A stretch of DNA of 64,000 nucleotides. Source: Hoplostethus atlanticus (taxonomy: Eukaryota; Chordata; Actinopteri; Trachichthyiformes; Trachichthyidae). Every line of letters starts with the position of its first letter. Within the stretch, counting starts at the first letter, position 1. The position numbers and the translations under genes are program-made. Of the stretch, positions 48,046 to 61,202 are shown in pieces. The stretch spans positions 194,501-258,500 of the forward strand of contig JAXDDX010000219.1 in assembly GCA_034670405.1 (NCBI GenBank). Reading direction: 5' to 3'. Below the pieces are notes generated by a model that saw only the letters and a program-made list of their open reading frames with translations, made no database searches and had not been told where the DNA came from.

Positions 48046-48421
48046 TGTAGCCAAGATGCTACTACGGGTAGGCAGAGGCGGAGACTTGGAGGTGGTCAGG
48101 CGTGACAGCAACGCCGTTTATTGCAGGCAGCAGCACAAACACAGTCACAACACACAATATGAACGGGCTCTCTCGCCCTCCTCCGCTCGCTGCGGGCACC
48201 GTCCTCTCTCTCTCTCATGCGCTCGCTCGCTCGCTCACCGCGAGACGCGCCTCCTCCGTGTTCCTGCTCACTGTCCGGGTTACACACACACAACAGATAT
48301 TAGTTCCCACTCAGTCCCGATGGGCTGCAGCCGGTGTCGGGGCAGGGCGAACCCGCCTGCCGGCCCGACTCCGCCCCCCGCCTCCAGCCAACTGCCCAAC
48401 CATACCCCCCAGTCTGCCACA
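48046..48421 (-). mobile_element. Gypsy 5' LTR (376 bp)
   Basis: On the minus strand it starts TGTGGCAGACTGGGGG and ends GGCTACA, the TG…CA ends of an LTR. A polyadenylation signal AATAAA is at 48118-48123 (minus). A GAGC-rich tetranucleotide stretch (48222-48238) and GA run lie upstream. A single base separates the LTR end from the primer-binding site. Confidence 0.9.
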
Positions 48422-49439
48422 ATTTGTTTATATTTTTTAAAAAGAGCTTATTGCACTTTTACCTCAGCACTGGTTCTGCTCTTAGATGCTTGTTTGGGGA
48501 GGAGATGCACTTACGATATCTGGTGACTAGTAGTTCTCTTGCCTCCCTACGTTGAATGAAGTCGATTTGGATGAAAGTGTAATGTAAATAACATTGCCTA
48601 GTGTGGCCCAGGCTTCACACATGAGACTGGTTGATGTTTTTTTTCTGTTTCAGTGTTGCTGAAAAAGAGCAATGTCTCAAAAGAAACAGAGAACATGACA
48701 TTGTCTGTCAAGTCAGGTCACATTTATTCACAAAGCACTTTTTGATCAACTGGTTCATAACAAAGTGCATTCTAGAGTAAGAAGAGTTCAGTATCATGTT
48801 GCCAGAGTTTTATTTACTGCAGCTCCAGTCAGCAGCGATGCCAAACTCCTGCCACCCACTAAGCCGTTCTGCCAACAGCCACTTCTCTTCTGCAAGGCCG
48901 TTCTTAAAAAGCTTTACAAGAGCGTATCAGAGAGAACTACTGCTGAGCTGGCAACCACACTGTAGAAACACACCAATACTGTTGGACCCAAACTGCGTAT
49001 CAGCCGTAGGCGCTTCAGGAAGGAAGAAATGAATGTTTATTTTTACTGACGTGGTGCATTGTGTGTAATATGTTTCAGCTCACATAGAAGACGGTGTATA
49101 CTTTCAGTGCAGGTTTGACAAACGACAGGATTACATTCACAGGGTTTTCCCGCGACATCATCAAAATGTTGCTTCAGCACAAATCGGCTGACATGAAAAA
49201 TGAGGAAGCACTGGGCAGCCCTGGTTCACCCGCCGCTGGAAACCAGGCCCGACTGGCAGCCGGGCTCATGACTCAGCGCTGGCTGCACTCAACTCAACAC
49301 TCAACACAAAGTGGAAGCACAGAAGAAGTGAATAGCTGCACATCACAGGGAGCCGTCCTTCAACCGGACCTTTTTTTTAATAATTTGCACTGTTATCTTC
49401 CTATCTCTCCTGATAATTATTTAAATGTTTTCCTTTTAA
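48422..49439. other. No recognisable gene
   Basis: TCAAGTCAGGTCACATTTAT near 48708 resembles the reversed tail of a common teleost repeat. Plus frames here (up to 116 codons) have no known domain. Confidence 0.45.
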
Positions 49440-49495
49440 TGTAAAGCACTTTGCATTGCATGATTCTGTATGAAAGGTGCTGTATAAATAAAGTT
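49440..49495 (+). mobile_element. LINE 3' tail fragment
   Basis: GTAAAGCACTTTGCATTGCA followed by GAAAGGTGCTGTATAAATAA and AGTTTATTGATG is the 3' end typical of teleost L2/Rex-type LINEs. Confidence 0.7.
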
Positions 49496-49665
49496 TATTG
49501 ATGAGGACCAGGGTTCAAGCCCCTCTCCTGCAAGCCTCCTCACTGCTGAAGTGTCCTTGAGCAAAACCCTGAATCCCCACCAGCTCCAGGCTTGCTGCCT
49601 GCAGCTCGTCCTGCAAGGGAAAATATGAAACTGCTTACAGGAATCAATAAAGTATCACATAACAA
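49496..49665 (+). mobile_element. tRNA-derived SINE fragment
   Basis: A B box (GGGTTCAAGCCCC) is followed by CACTGCTGAAGTGTCCTTGA, GCAAAACCCTGAATCCCCAC and a terminal AATCAATAAAGTATC. The tRNA 5' part is missing. Confidence 0.75.
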
Positions 49666-51185
49666 GACTGTCGAGGACTATAAAGAGGCTGCTCGCTATT
49701 TATTATCGCTGTCGAGCTGCACAACTCTCTCTCCCAAGCAACAAATGCCACGTTGATAATGTCTCACAGTATTTTAGTCCTGTCATGCTCTTCACGAGGC
49801 GCAGGCTCACCGAAGGGGCGCAAAATTTTACATTACACCGGCAAAAATCGAACCCCCTCCACCCCGAACTGCTTTATAGCAACGCCAGTCACATCCGTAG
49901 CGCTGCCAGGTCCTCTGTGTGCGTGTAAATATGCCACCGACTGTTTGCCGCCAGGGCCAAGCTTTCCATATTAGCATTGATACGGTGCTCAGCGTGCTTT
50001 ATAGCAGCGCCAACCGCTGGCGAGGACGGAGACGCCACCTCTCCGTCTATGGAGACGTCTTATCGCCGTCTTCCACAGGGCCAAGCGCAGCATATTAGCA
50101 TTGATGCTCGACAATAACGGGATTCAGAGCCCTGCCAGGGGTTTCTCTGCAAATCACAGACCAGAGGGAGATAGAGCGAGAGGTAAAGAAAGGTGGAGAA
50201 AAGAGGGAGACAGAAAGAGTGGAGGAGGCATGAAAATAGTCAGTGAATTAGAGAAAATGGTAGATGGAGAGCAGAGGCAGAAAGAGAAAGGAGGACGGTG
50301 CAACAGGGAGAGACCAGGAGTTCAAGAGAGCGAGGGAGAGATAAAGTGGAAGAAATAAGAGGTGGAGAGGGGGAGGGAGGGAGACAAGCACCCCTTGGCT
50401 CTAACATCACACTGCTGTCTACAGAAGCCATTAGCATTCACACAGTAACAGCTTAGCTCCATCATCCTGCCTCCGCTCGACGCCAGGCTGCTGCATTACT
50501 GCTGACAGGCCACTGTGAGTTTAACGGTACCCGTCCCGCCATTAGCGCCAGCTGCTACCACTCACATCTTCTGACCCGCAAAATCCTTGTATCTTCGTAT
50601 CACATGTCCTCCACCAGGACAGGGTGACGTGGCAACAGCAGGAACTGGACTCGTCGTTGTCGAGGTTAGTTCATGTTTAGGGTCCAGTCAAGGGTCGGGC
50701 TTGGTCAGGGTCAATAAGAACAAACTTTTGTTGAAAATGAAAACTTCCATATTCCATATTTAACCAACAAGCATAACATGCCAGGTTGCACAATGTTGTC
50801 ATATTTGATAGATGATATCGTCTTAGATGTGTGGAAAATGTTTTGTTGCCGTGGAAACAGGCCAGACTGTAGACCAACGTCACTGATGACGTCACCGATC
50901 AAAGTGATCGCAAAAGGACCGTCAGGAATAATAGTGAGACACAACACTCTGAACAACTTTGCTGTCATGGAGCCAGAAAACGATCTGAGAATGTAAGAAT
51001 GTCCTGTTGGCTGCCACAACAGAAAGAAATTGGGAACTTTTTTATAGAATGCCAGATTTGACTCGGCTGGATGGAGGACTTCAGGTACTGTAACTAATAC
51101 AAGACAGACAGACAGGCAACATGTCTGATGTGAACTCATTACCAGACCTTACTGACGGTCAGGGTCTGCTGCAGAACCCCTGAGC
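49666..51185. other. No recognisable gene
   Basis: A purine-rich plus strand spans 50160-50395. The plus frame 50778-50996 and overlapping minus frame 50711-51139 have no domain I recognise. A possible near-duplicate motif (CAAGC.*CATATTAGCATTGAT) occurs at about 49960 and 50083. Confidence 0.4.
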
Positions 51186-51290
51186 CGGTAGCCGTGTCTT
51201 GCTCAAGGACACTTCAGCAGGGCAGATGCTTGCCGTTATGAGGGACTGAACCCAAGCCCCCCGGTTGAAGGACGACATGTGAAAAAATCC
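51186..51290 (-). mobile_element. Decayed SINE, minus orientation
   Basis: TGTCTTGCTCAAGGACACTT followed by GGGACTGAACCCAAGCCCCC is the reverse complement of a tRNA-derived SINE body ending in the B box. Confidence 0.65.
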
Positions 51291-51739
51291 CCTGGACTGG
51301 AGCTTCAACAGCAGCACTGTGCTGCATTACAGTATCCATGGCACCATCAGCACCAACTGGCTCCCTCATCCAGCCCCTGCCCCAGGCTGGCTCATCCCCA
51401 GGAGAGCCAAGCGCTCTCAGGCTAACTTGTGTTGCTATGGCTTACTATCATGGAGCCAAACAATGTCTGGCTGAATTAATATCTGACTCTCCTGTCAGGT
51501 TTACTGCCAAGATCTAGCTGTTAACCCGGGGACGCTGGGCTTTCAGCGGCACACAGGAACCACGTCTGACAGATGGGGATCGCTGCATGAGGCAAGCTGG
51601 GAATATCAAATACTGGTTACGTGGAGAGCCACCACCTGGTTGAACCTACAACCAAATGTTAGTCTGTATTGGAAAAAAAGTGATTTTTATGTTTATTTTA
51701 GCTCATGCTCTTCTGCAGAGAGACTCACAGTGAGCCATC

Positions 51740-51940
51740 AAGTAGGGGTGCAATGCCTTGCTCAAGGACACTTGGCGGTTGCAGGGATGGAAACTGTGAC
51801 CTCCTGGTTGTGACCATCTCTGTAACCTTTTGTTCTACTATTATCTCGTATGATCTTCCTCCCCTGAAGCTTTGGTTGACATGTGACACTTCAAAGCCGA
51901 CAGCGCCGCCCACTGAACCACCAGGACACCGTAGAAGAAC
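51740..51940 (-). mobile_element. Decayed SINE, minus orientation
   Basis: TGCCTTGCTCAAGGACACTT followed at a distance by CCACTGAACCACCAGG. Same family look as 51186-51290 with an internal insertion or strong divergence. Confidence 0.5.
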
Positions 51941-51962
51941 ATCTTCACTCTGAAGTGAGATG

Positions 51963-52170
51963 TGTACGGTACCGTGCAGAACTCTTACGCAACATGTAAA
52001 AAAAGATCTGTGAAGCGAAGATGCTTTGAAAAACAATGAAATGAAAACTTTCTAAATATCAAAGAGCAGGAATGTAAAACACTGATGCAGAAAACAAAAA
52101 AATAAACATCTGAGACCAAATACATAGAAAAACATCTGGGGTGGCTCAGACGCTTACACAGGTCTGTACC
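51963..52170 (+). mobile_element. Tc1/mariner-like remnant, copy 2
   Basis: GTACGGTACCGTGCAGAACT, then AAGATGCTTTGAAAAACAAT, AAAACACTGATGCAGAAAAC and CATCTGAGACCAAATACATA match the reverse complement of 12090-12288. No coding sequence remains. Confidence 0.65.
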
Positions 52171-52412
52171 ACTCTGCTGTGACAGTGAAGCATTATGGGT
52201 CTATTAGTGATGAGTCATCTTTATGTATGTTTTTCTACTCTATTATTATATAACTATAGTGGTTCAGCACCTAGCTATCAAATAAACAAACAATCTTCGT
52301 CTACGTCAGATATTTGAGGGTTTTTGAAATATTTATTGATTCATTTCAGGTGATCGTTTTATTACAGATAGATAATGGACAGGCCCTCATACCGGCTGTT
52401 TGAAATGTGAGC

Positions 52413-52428
52413 GGGGGGGGGGGGGGGG
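52413..52428. repeat. Poly-G run (16 G)
   Basis: Sixteen consecutive G, a plausible G-quadruplex and a likely sequencing-length uncertainty. Confidence 0.9.
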
Positions 52429-55340
<2,912 letters not shown>

Positions 55341-55416
55341 ATGTGTCTGTTGAGACTTATATCTAAGATTAAAAAACATCTCTCTCACCTTCTTAGTCAA
55401 TCACAACTCTGTCAGG

Positions 55417-55575
55417 GTGTGTGTAGGTGTGTGTGTGTGTGTATATAGGTGTGTGTGTGTATATAGGTGTGTGTGTGTATATAGGTGTGTGTGTTCAGCC
55501 CATGGCAAGGGTAGAGCTTTACACTGAATATTTAGTGTTCTTTTCTGAGTAACGTGGAGAGGGCCATTATACCTG

Positions 55576-55616
<41 letters not shown>

Positions 55617-55794
55617 AGAAAATACCTGAGGTTTCCGCCCACTGCCATACACACACACACACACACACACTGTGACCTACAGCCTGCATGGTGCTCTTGG
55701 CGCTGGGATGTCAGTTTTTTTTTCCAACTTATTTTAACAAGGCAAGTTGAAAAAGAACACAGTCGTATTTAGAGCAACAGTCTGGGGACTTGGG

Positions 55795-55839
<45 letters not shown>

Positions 55840-55945
55840 GATAAACTCACACAGGATTGGGAGATGAAAGTAGTGCAGTGTACAGTAGTAGAGTGATGAC
55901 GGGGAGAAAAATTAAATACACTCACAAGATGTTTTTGCTGTGAAA

Positions 55946-55980
<35 letters not shown>

Positions 55981-55993
55981 CGTGTGTGTGTGT
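55417..55993. repeat. Cluster of GT/CA arrays and an 18-bp repeat
   Basis: Three 18-bp units of TATATAGGTGTGTGTGTG at 55417-55494, (GT)n at 55576-55614, (CA)n at 55648-55670, (CA)n at 55797-55835 and (GT)n at 55948-55993. The GT and CA arrays are mutually inverted and could form hairpins. Confidence 0.94.
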
Positions 55994-56104
55994 TATTGCA
56001 GCAGTCTCAACAACATTATATAAAGGAGTGGCTCCGCCTCCCAATTCTCTGTGACTTCAATAACAGTCAGTTTACACATCATCTTCTTTTATTTCCCAGA
56101 ACAC

Positions 56105-56165
56105 CCCACAACCAGAAGGTCACAGGTTCGATCCCCTCAACAGCCCGTCCATCCACATGTCATAG
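56105..56165 (+). mobile_element. SINE B-box scrap
   Basis: CAGAAGGTCACAGGTTCGAT CCCCTC is the D-to-T-arm junction of a common teleost tRNA-derived SINE; only about 60 bases remain. A second similar scrap (GGAATCGAACCCCTCACC) is near 56286. Confidence 0.6.
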
Positions 56166-56376
56166 TATTATTGACCCTCGTTGAGGCTGAAGGCTTTATC
56201 TTTTGTTTTCCAGGACCAGCTGAATTATTTCATTCTTCCAGCTCATGCACCTTGCAGGAGTTGAGAGGTTGTGACAGGCTGCACAGGGAATCGAACCCCT
56301 CACCCTTTCCAGTGCCGGTGCCTTGCTCTAACCCATTTCATGAGTGCAGATTCTGTCCGGTCCCACGCTGCATTTG

Positions 56377-56505
56377 TGGCTCCGTTCACACTGCAGGCCT
56401 TAATTCTGAATTCGGATTTTTGTGCTCAGATTGTTTGTCAAACCGTTTGAAAGTGATCCATATCCGACATGCTCATGAGTAGACTATCAACAGATGGTGT
56501 GTGGG
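56377..56505 (+). mobile_element. MITE copy, 3' truncated
   Basis: TGGCTCCGTTCACACTGCAG through GAAAGTGATCCATATCCGAC and CATGAGTAGAC matches the first half of the element at 63323-63583. Confidence 0.8.
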
Positions 56506-57164
56506 GTCATGAGACGCAGGATTTCCACCATATCATTTGAAAAGTCTGCCGTCTGTTGCATAATGCCACCGTCCTCCTCCCTCCTGTTGGTCTCCTGAAC
56601 TGTGCTGCTCCCTCGGTGTCAGGAAAGTAAATGAAAAGCAAATGAACCTGTAAATTCAACCTCAAACAGTCTCTCCACGCTGCCGGCCGTCCCCGGATCG
56701 CCTCCTCGGTCCTCCCTCTCCGGTCTGGAGTAGCGGTCCTGGCTGTAATGCAGGCAGGCAGTCAATCAGTGGATTTTTGTTTTGAATTATGCTTTCATCT
56801 CCCATAAATACAGCAATAAATCAGTCGCGCTTTGCTGCCGTGTACCCAGGGCTCCAAAGTTTTCCATTTATTAAGTTTACAAATCAGTTCAGCGTTAAGG
56901 TGAGCCGCAGACGGCTGGCCGACCGGCTAGTTCAGACCAGGTCGGTGTCGGGGAGGAGAATATCATCACGCTGCTGAACCTTGCTGGTCGGCGGGAGGTA
57001 GGATCAGAATTCAAACGTGCCGTCCTTCCCTATCTTCCTTTTCTTCCAACTTCACACAGATCCTCTTCATCTCTGAACAAACCTCCCCCCCTCCCATATC
57101 TTCCTCCTTCATGTGGCCATCGGGGCTCCTGGACCGCGGGGCGACGGCTGGCTGCCCCATCATC
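56506..57164. other. Nothing recognised
   Basis: No repeat or coding signature. Confidence 0.5.
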
Positions 57165-57270
57165 TTTTAAATCACCTCTTAAAACTCACTTTTATGGACT
57201 TGATTTTATGATATGATCTTTAACCAATTGTCCTTGACCTCCCTCTTTATGTTTTACTGTATTTTACAAC
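57165..57270 (+). mobile_element. L2/Rex-type LINE C-terminal scrap
   Basis: A short frame FKSPLKTHFYGLDFMI followed by TGA is the conserved C-terminus of teleost LINE ORF2 proteins. An AT-rich 3' UTR-like sequence follows. Only the last few dozen codons at most remain. Confidence 0.65.
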
Positions 57271-59087
57271 ATTACGGGCCACTCCTTGTCACTTCACCCC
57301 CTGCTGAGCAGAATATTGAGGCCGTACTGGGAGGAGAATCGCCAGACCGCTTTCATTTATTTGTCTTTTAAAGAATATTACATAGAAATCATTGAATTAT
57401 CTGTAATCTTTGATTCATAATCTTGATATTCAGTGTGTACAGCTTACTGGTTTGGACTGAGGTGCATGAAGAACATCACTCTGTCGTCTCTGAAATGTTG
57501 TCGTCTTCATGTCTGTCGCTGTCTCAGTATTTAATATTTACTGTGGACGTTTTTATTAAAGCGCCCCTCCACTGACCTCACAGACAATATGAACACAGTA
57601 GGAGTGACAGCTGATTTCTACCAATCAAAAAAAAAAGACTCATCTGATTGGCCCCCGCCCTGGCACACCTGAACCCCGTTTTGACTGTGATTGGTGGAAA
57701 TAATCACTTTTTGAAACGCTTCCCGAGGTTTAGACGTTTGACGGGTGAAACCGGAGGAGGGCTCGTGCTGTCTCTGTCTTTAATTGATTGCATCGCCTGC
57801 AGTGCAGCTCAATCCTTCATTTGTGTACGTTTAGATTCGCCGACTCCCCCATGACAGGATTATTTTTCAACTCTGCACACCCCCTGTGTAATTATGAAAT
57901 ATCAAATGAGAAAATCTGAATGGTTAAAAAAAATCGCAATATTGCAAAAAAAAAAAAAGACATTTGTTTGGTGACCTTTAGCAAGAGTAAACACACACAT
58001 AGAGAAAGACTACCAATACCTACTGTGCCACCTTGTCACTTGTTTTTTCTGTTTAATCTTTAGTTAACCAGGTTGATCCCATTGAAATTCACAATCCCTT
58101 TTTTCTGGCCGAGAATTCAGCATCAGCACATAAAAGTTGCAGACCAACATCAGACGACAACGTACAAAGTCAGAATACAGTCACAGTCACATAAAAGAAG
58201 AAGGGGCGACATAAAACAACGTACACAACTGAGCACAACAATCCAAATCATATAAAAAAAAACAACAAAGTAAAAGTTTCTGTATCAGAAAAGTTGAAAT
58301 TCCACTCAACATCAAACCAATAGGTTCTTTACTGAGTCTGACTCAAGATCCTTCACCTTCCCCTTAACGTCACCAAGACAAACCAGCTTCTCTCAGGTTT
58401 CTCTTGGTGAGTTTGAAGCGATGATGTCCTCATAAAAGTACACCAGTTACTAAAATACAGACAGCGAGCAAACGGCCGACGATATCGCTTTGGGAAACAA
58501 AATGGAAACCAATCAGCTTTCAGTGTGGCTGTTATATGCCGTTCTTTTCCTGTGTCTTTTTCCAATTTATTTCATGAAAGTGAAAAGCATAGGCTAATGG
58601 TTTGAAAAGCTTTACTCTTTACTCTTAATGGCATCTAATGATGTTGTGCCCAGAAAATGTCAGCTTGTAAGCTAGCTAGTATCTGGTTAGCTAACAACAA
58701 ACAAACACTCTTTAATGTGGTTTACAATCTGTTAGCGCATTTTGATAAAATACATGATACAAACATATTTGAGAAGCTAAAAAATGTACTTTTGACCAGA
58801 TTTGGGAATTGGCCACCAGCACGGTTAACTATCACTGTCCTGTTTTGTGCACTAGTTAATGTATCTAGTAGCAGCTAGCGTTACCGTAGCGGCTAGTAGT
58901 TGCATGTTAACATCAGTTGCTTTGCTAGATTAGCCTGCTGGCTAGTTAGCTAGCTAACAGTTTGCTCAGGTTAATTGAGCTGATGATTTTCATGCTACGA
59001 CTAAGACGGCCAAGGGGTAAAGCCTGTGTCAAAATAACATACATTTGAAATCAAATTATTTTACATTTACTGTATTATAGTTTAAAA
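57271..59087. other. No recognisable gene
   Basis: A-runs at 57628-57637 and 57947-57959. GTTAGCTAGCTAAC-type teleost repeat debris lies near 58660-58960. Frames up to 73 codons have no known domain. Confidence 0.45.
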
Positions 59088-59162
59088 ACTCTCCTTCTCT
59101 GGGGAAAATGGACGAGGAGAGAAGCTGTCTCTCCTCGTCCATTTTCCCCAAAGAAGGAGAGT
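59088..59162. repeat. Near-perfect 35-bp inverted repeat
   Basis: Arms 59088-59122 and 59128-59162 are complementary with a single mismatch (C versus T at 59099/59151 region) and a 5-base loop (AGCTG). The arm sequence includes GGGGAAAATGGACGAGGAGA. No transposon TIR or target duplication is apparent around it. Confidence 0.95.
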
Positions 59163-59265
59163 GAAGGGAAGTAAAAAATTATTCACAGGAAGATATGAGA
59201 TTGAGAAAGAAACAAACAAAGAGATGTCACAAAAAGAGGGAAAAATAAGAGTGTAGAGCATGTAG

Positions 59266-59309
59266 AGTTAGAGCTGAATATCAGAGAGTCAGCACATTCT
59301 CTGGTTGGA
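59266..59309 (+). repeat. 44-bp dispersed repeat, copy 1
   Basis: GAGTTAGAGCTGAATATCAG followed by AGAGTCAGCACATTCTCTG matches 63038-63081 with about five differences. Confidence 0.8.
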
Positions 59310-59330
59310 CCATCCACTTGGAGGGGAAGC

Positions 59331-59405
59331 GTGTTCCCTGTATGAAGTATTCCCTGTATAAAGTGTTCCCTGTATGAAGTATTCCCTGTATGAAGTATTC
59401 CCTGT
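59331..59405. repeat. 16-bp-unit tandem repeat, about 4.7 copies
   Basis: GTATTCCCTGTATGAA with G/A variants. Confidence 0.95.
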
Positions 59406-59534
59406 GGATTACTGGAATAAAACCACATCATGCTTCCCACCGAGGAAGACAAACCCCATGAGGACATTCTCAGGTGGCTCTGACAGTGCTCTGAGTGTGT
59501 GCATACGTTTTTATGTGTGTGCATATGTTTTTAT

Positions 59535-59560
59535 GTGTGTGTGTGTGTGTGTGTGTGTGC
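59535..59560. repeat. (GT)n microsatellite
   Basis: About 13 GT units; TGTGTGCATG-rich sequence continues to 59764. Confidence 0.93.
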
Positions 59561-60395
59561 CTGTATGAATGTTTGCGATATCACTATACTATCGCTATAC
59601 ATGTTATACTCTAAATCCCTCTCAGGACTTGAAGATTTGCAAATCTCAGAATGCAAGCATGTTTTGAACAATGTGCATGAAGTATGTGCACGTGTGTGTG
59701 TGTCTGTGTCAGTGTGTCTGTGCATGCTTGTTTGTGTACATGCATGTATGTTTGCTCATGTTTGTGTCATGGTGCAGTGACTGACTCAGCCACTGGGGGC
59801 GGTGGTCCCTTTGGATCTCCCTCCTTCACCATTTTAACACCAGGTGCCATTCATCCCGGTAATGAGACCACGCCCTTTATAAACCAGTCTCTCCCTGCGC
59901 TCAGCGCTTCAGTGTCAGTTTGTCTACACTTGGCCGGTATCGGTACGCTCTCATTCGCTCTGTAAAGAAGATCTATAGACTCTGCTCTATTCTCTTTTCT
60001 GTCTCTTTTCTTTCTCTTTTCTTTCGGGGAATTTGTCGCCTGTTCGGGGTAGTTTTCAGTTAGTTCTTCAAGAGACTATCGCCCGTTGTGGGTTGTTTTA
60101 CATTCAGCTTTATATTCCTTGTAGGGGCACCTCGGAATTATTTTAGTTCTCCCTTATCGCCTTTCTGTTCCCTTCCCTCAGTCTGTTTACGCAGATTTAG
60201 TGGCTATTCGCCAACAGGGGCCTGTTCCAAGAAGCAGGTTCAGCAAACTCTGAGTCTAACCCTGCACTCTGAGTTGATTCATTCCGAGATGGCAAAGTCT
60301 GAGTTTTCGGTTCCAGAACGGCTGATTTGAGTTAGTTCAATCAACTTTGAGTATGTTCACCTTGAGTTGTGCGTGTGTACAAGTTTATATATCTA

Positions 60396-61158
60396 TATAG
60401 ATATCCAAAATGGGTTTTTTTTTGGAGGGGGGGGGGTTCATTTTCCCAACAGATACTGACGGTGTTATCCACCTTGTTGAGCCTCCTGCCCCAACAGAAC
60501 TCCTTGAGGTTGTAAGTACTCAATACTCCAGAGATCTTGTCACATACAGTAGTTTAAAGTATACCAAAACAGACTACTCGTCTTCATCACAGGATGATTA
60601 TGAAGACACGTTGTCTGCTGTCACAGAGAGGCCTACAGAGGTATATATCTTAATATTATGTATGGTAGCTACTGATTGCTCTCTCCCCATTCACATTTCT
60701 TTACATTCTTGTGTGGAGTTTGACATTTACACTGAAGTGATGAGAATAAATAATGAATGGACAAACAACCTGCACATTCTTATCCTTTTTAACAGAGCAT
60801 GGCTGGGCATTACCAGGAGGGTCCATCAACCTCTGCAGCACAGATTGCCACAGTGAGATGTTCAATAAATGCCAGGTTAATTCTGCATGTCGAACTGTAG
60901 AATTTACTGCCATCCTTATATTTTCCCAGCTACCAGTAAAGGAGCTCTACAAAATGCATCTCATTAAGAAGATGGCAAAAACTGACCAAGAAATGGTGTA
61001 CTTGGGGCGGCAAATACAAAAGGCAGATCTAGAAATTGAATTACTGGAACACAAGTTAGAGGTGGGTGCATGGTCACAGGTGAAATGTGTTGTTGGAACA
61101 ATATAAAAATACTAACTGTTGCTTTTTGGATTTGTAGGAAATAAAGAAGACCAAATGA
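60396..61158 (+). pseudogene. Harbinger Myb-type accessory protein, N-terminally truncated
   Basis: Spliced plus-strand gene pieces: PTDTDGVIHLVEPPAPTELLEV up to a donor at 60512 (GTAAGT); an acidic exon containing DYSSSSQDDYEDTL ending at GAG|GTATAT; SMAGHYQEGPSTSAAQIAT after TTTTAACAG; LPVKELYKMHLIKKMAKTDQ with a coiled-coil-like continuation ending at GAG|GTGGGT (about 61060); and a last short exon EIKKTK-stop (61139-61158). This is the C-terminal part of the second Harbinger protein, which in the family carries an N-terminal Myb/SANT DNA-binding domain and brings the transposase to the nucleus and the TIRs. That N-terminal domain is absent: only about 200 bases separate this exon from the left TIR. 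Confidence 0.7.
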
Positions 61159-61202
61159 AATGTGAATGATGTCTTTATTTGACTGCTTGGGGTGGTGGCA
61201 GC

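Larger units (their letters stand above)
46375..48421 (-). mobile_element. Rearranged Ty3/gypsy retrotransposon remnant
   Basis: Minus-strand order is 5' LTR, primer-binding site, gag N-terminal part, integrase zinc-finger part, reverse transcriptase, RNase H N-terminal part, then an abrupt switch to a minisatellite. Protease, most of gag, the integrase core and the 3' LTR are absent. In canonical gypsy elements integrase follows RNase H, so the order here is rearranged. Several frame breaks and a nonsense codon show it is dead. High GC in the gag part is normal for this teleost family. Confidence 0.93.

Noticed and set aside
46388..48050. Plus-strand frames across the gypsy region (for example 46388-46882, 47727-48050)
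   Set aside because: They are antisense shadows of GC-rich RT and gag sequence.
59088..59162. MicroRNA gene
   Set aside because: Animal pre-miRNAs have bulges and larger loops; this near-perfect 35-bp stem with 5-base loop fits a foldback better, and there is no expression evidence.
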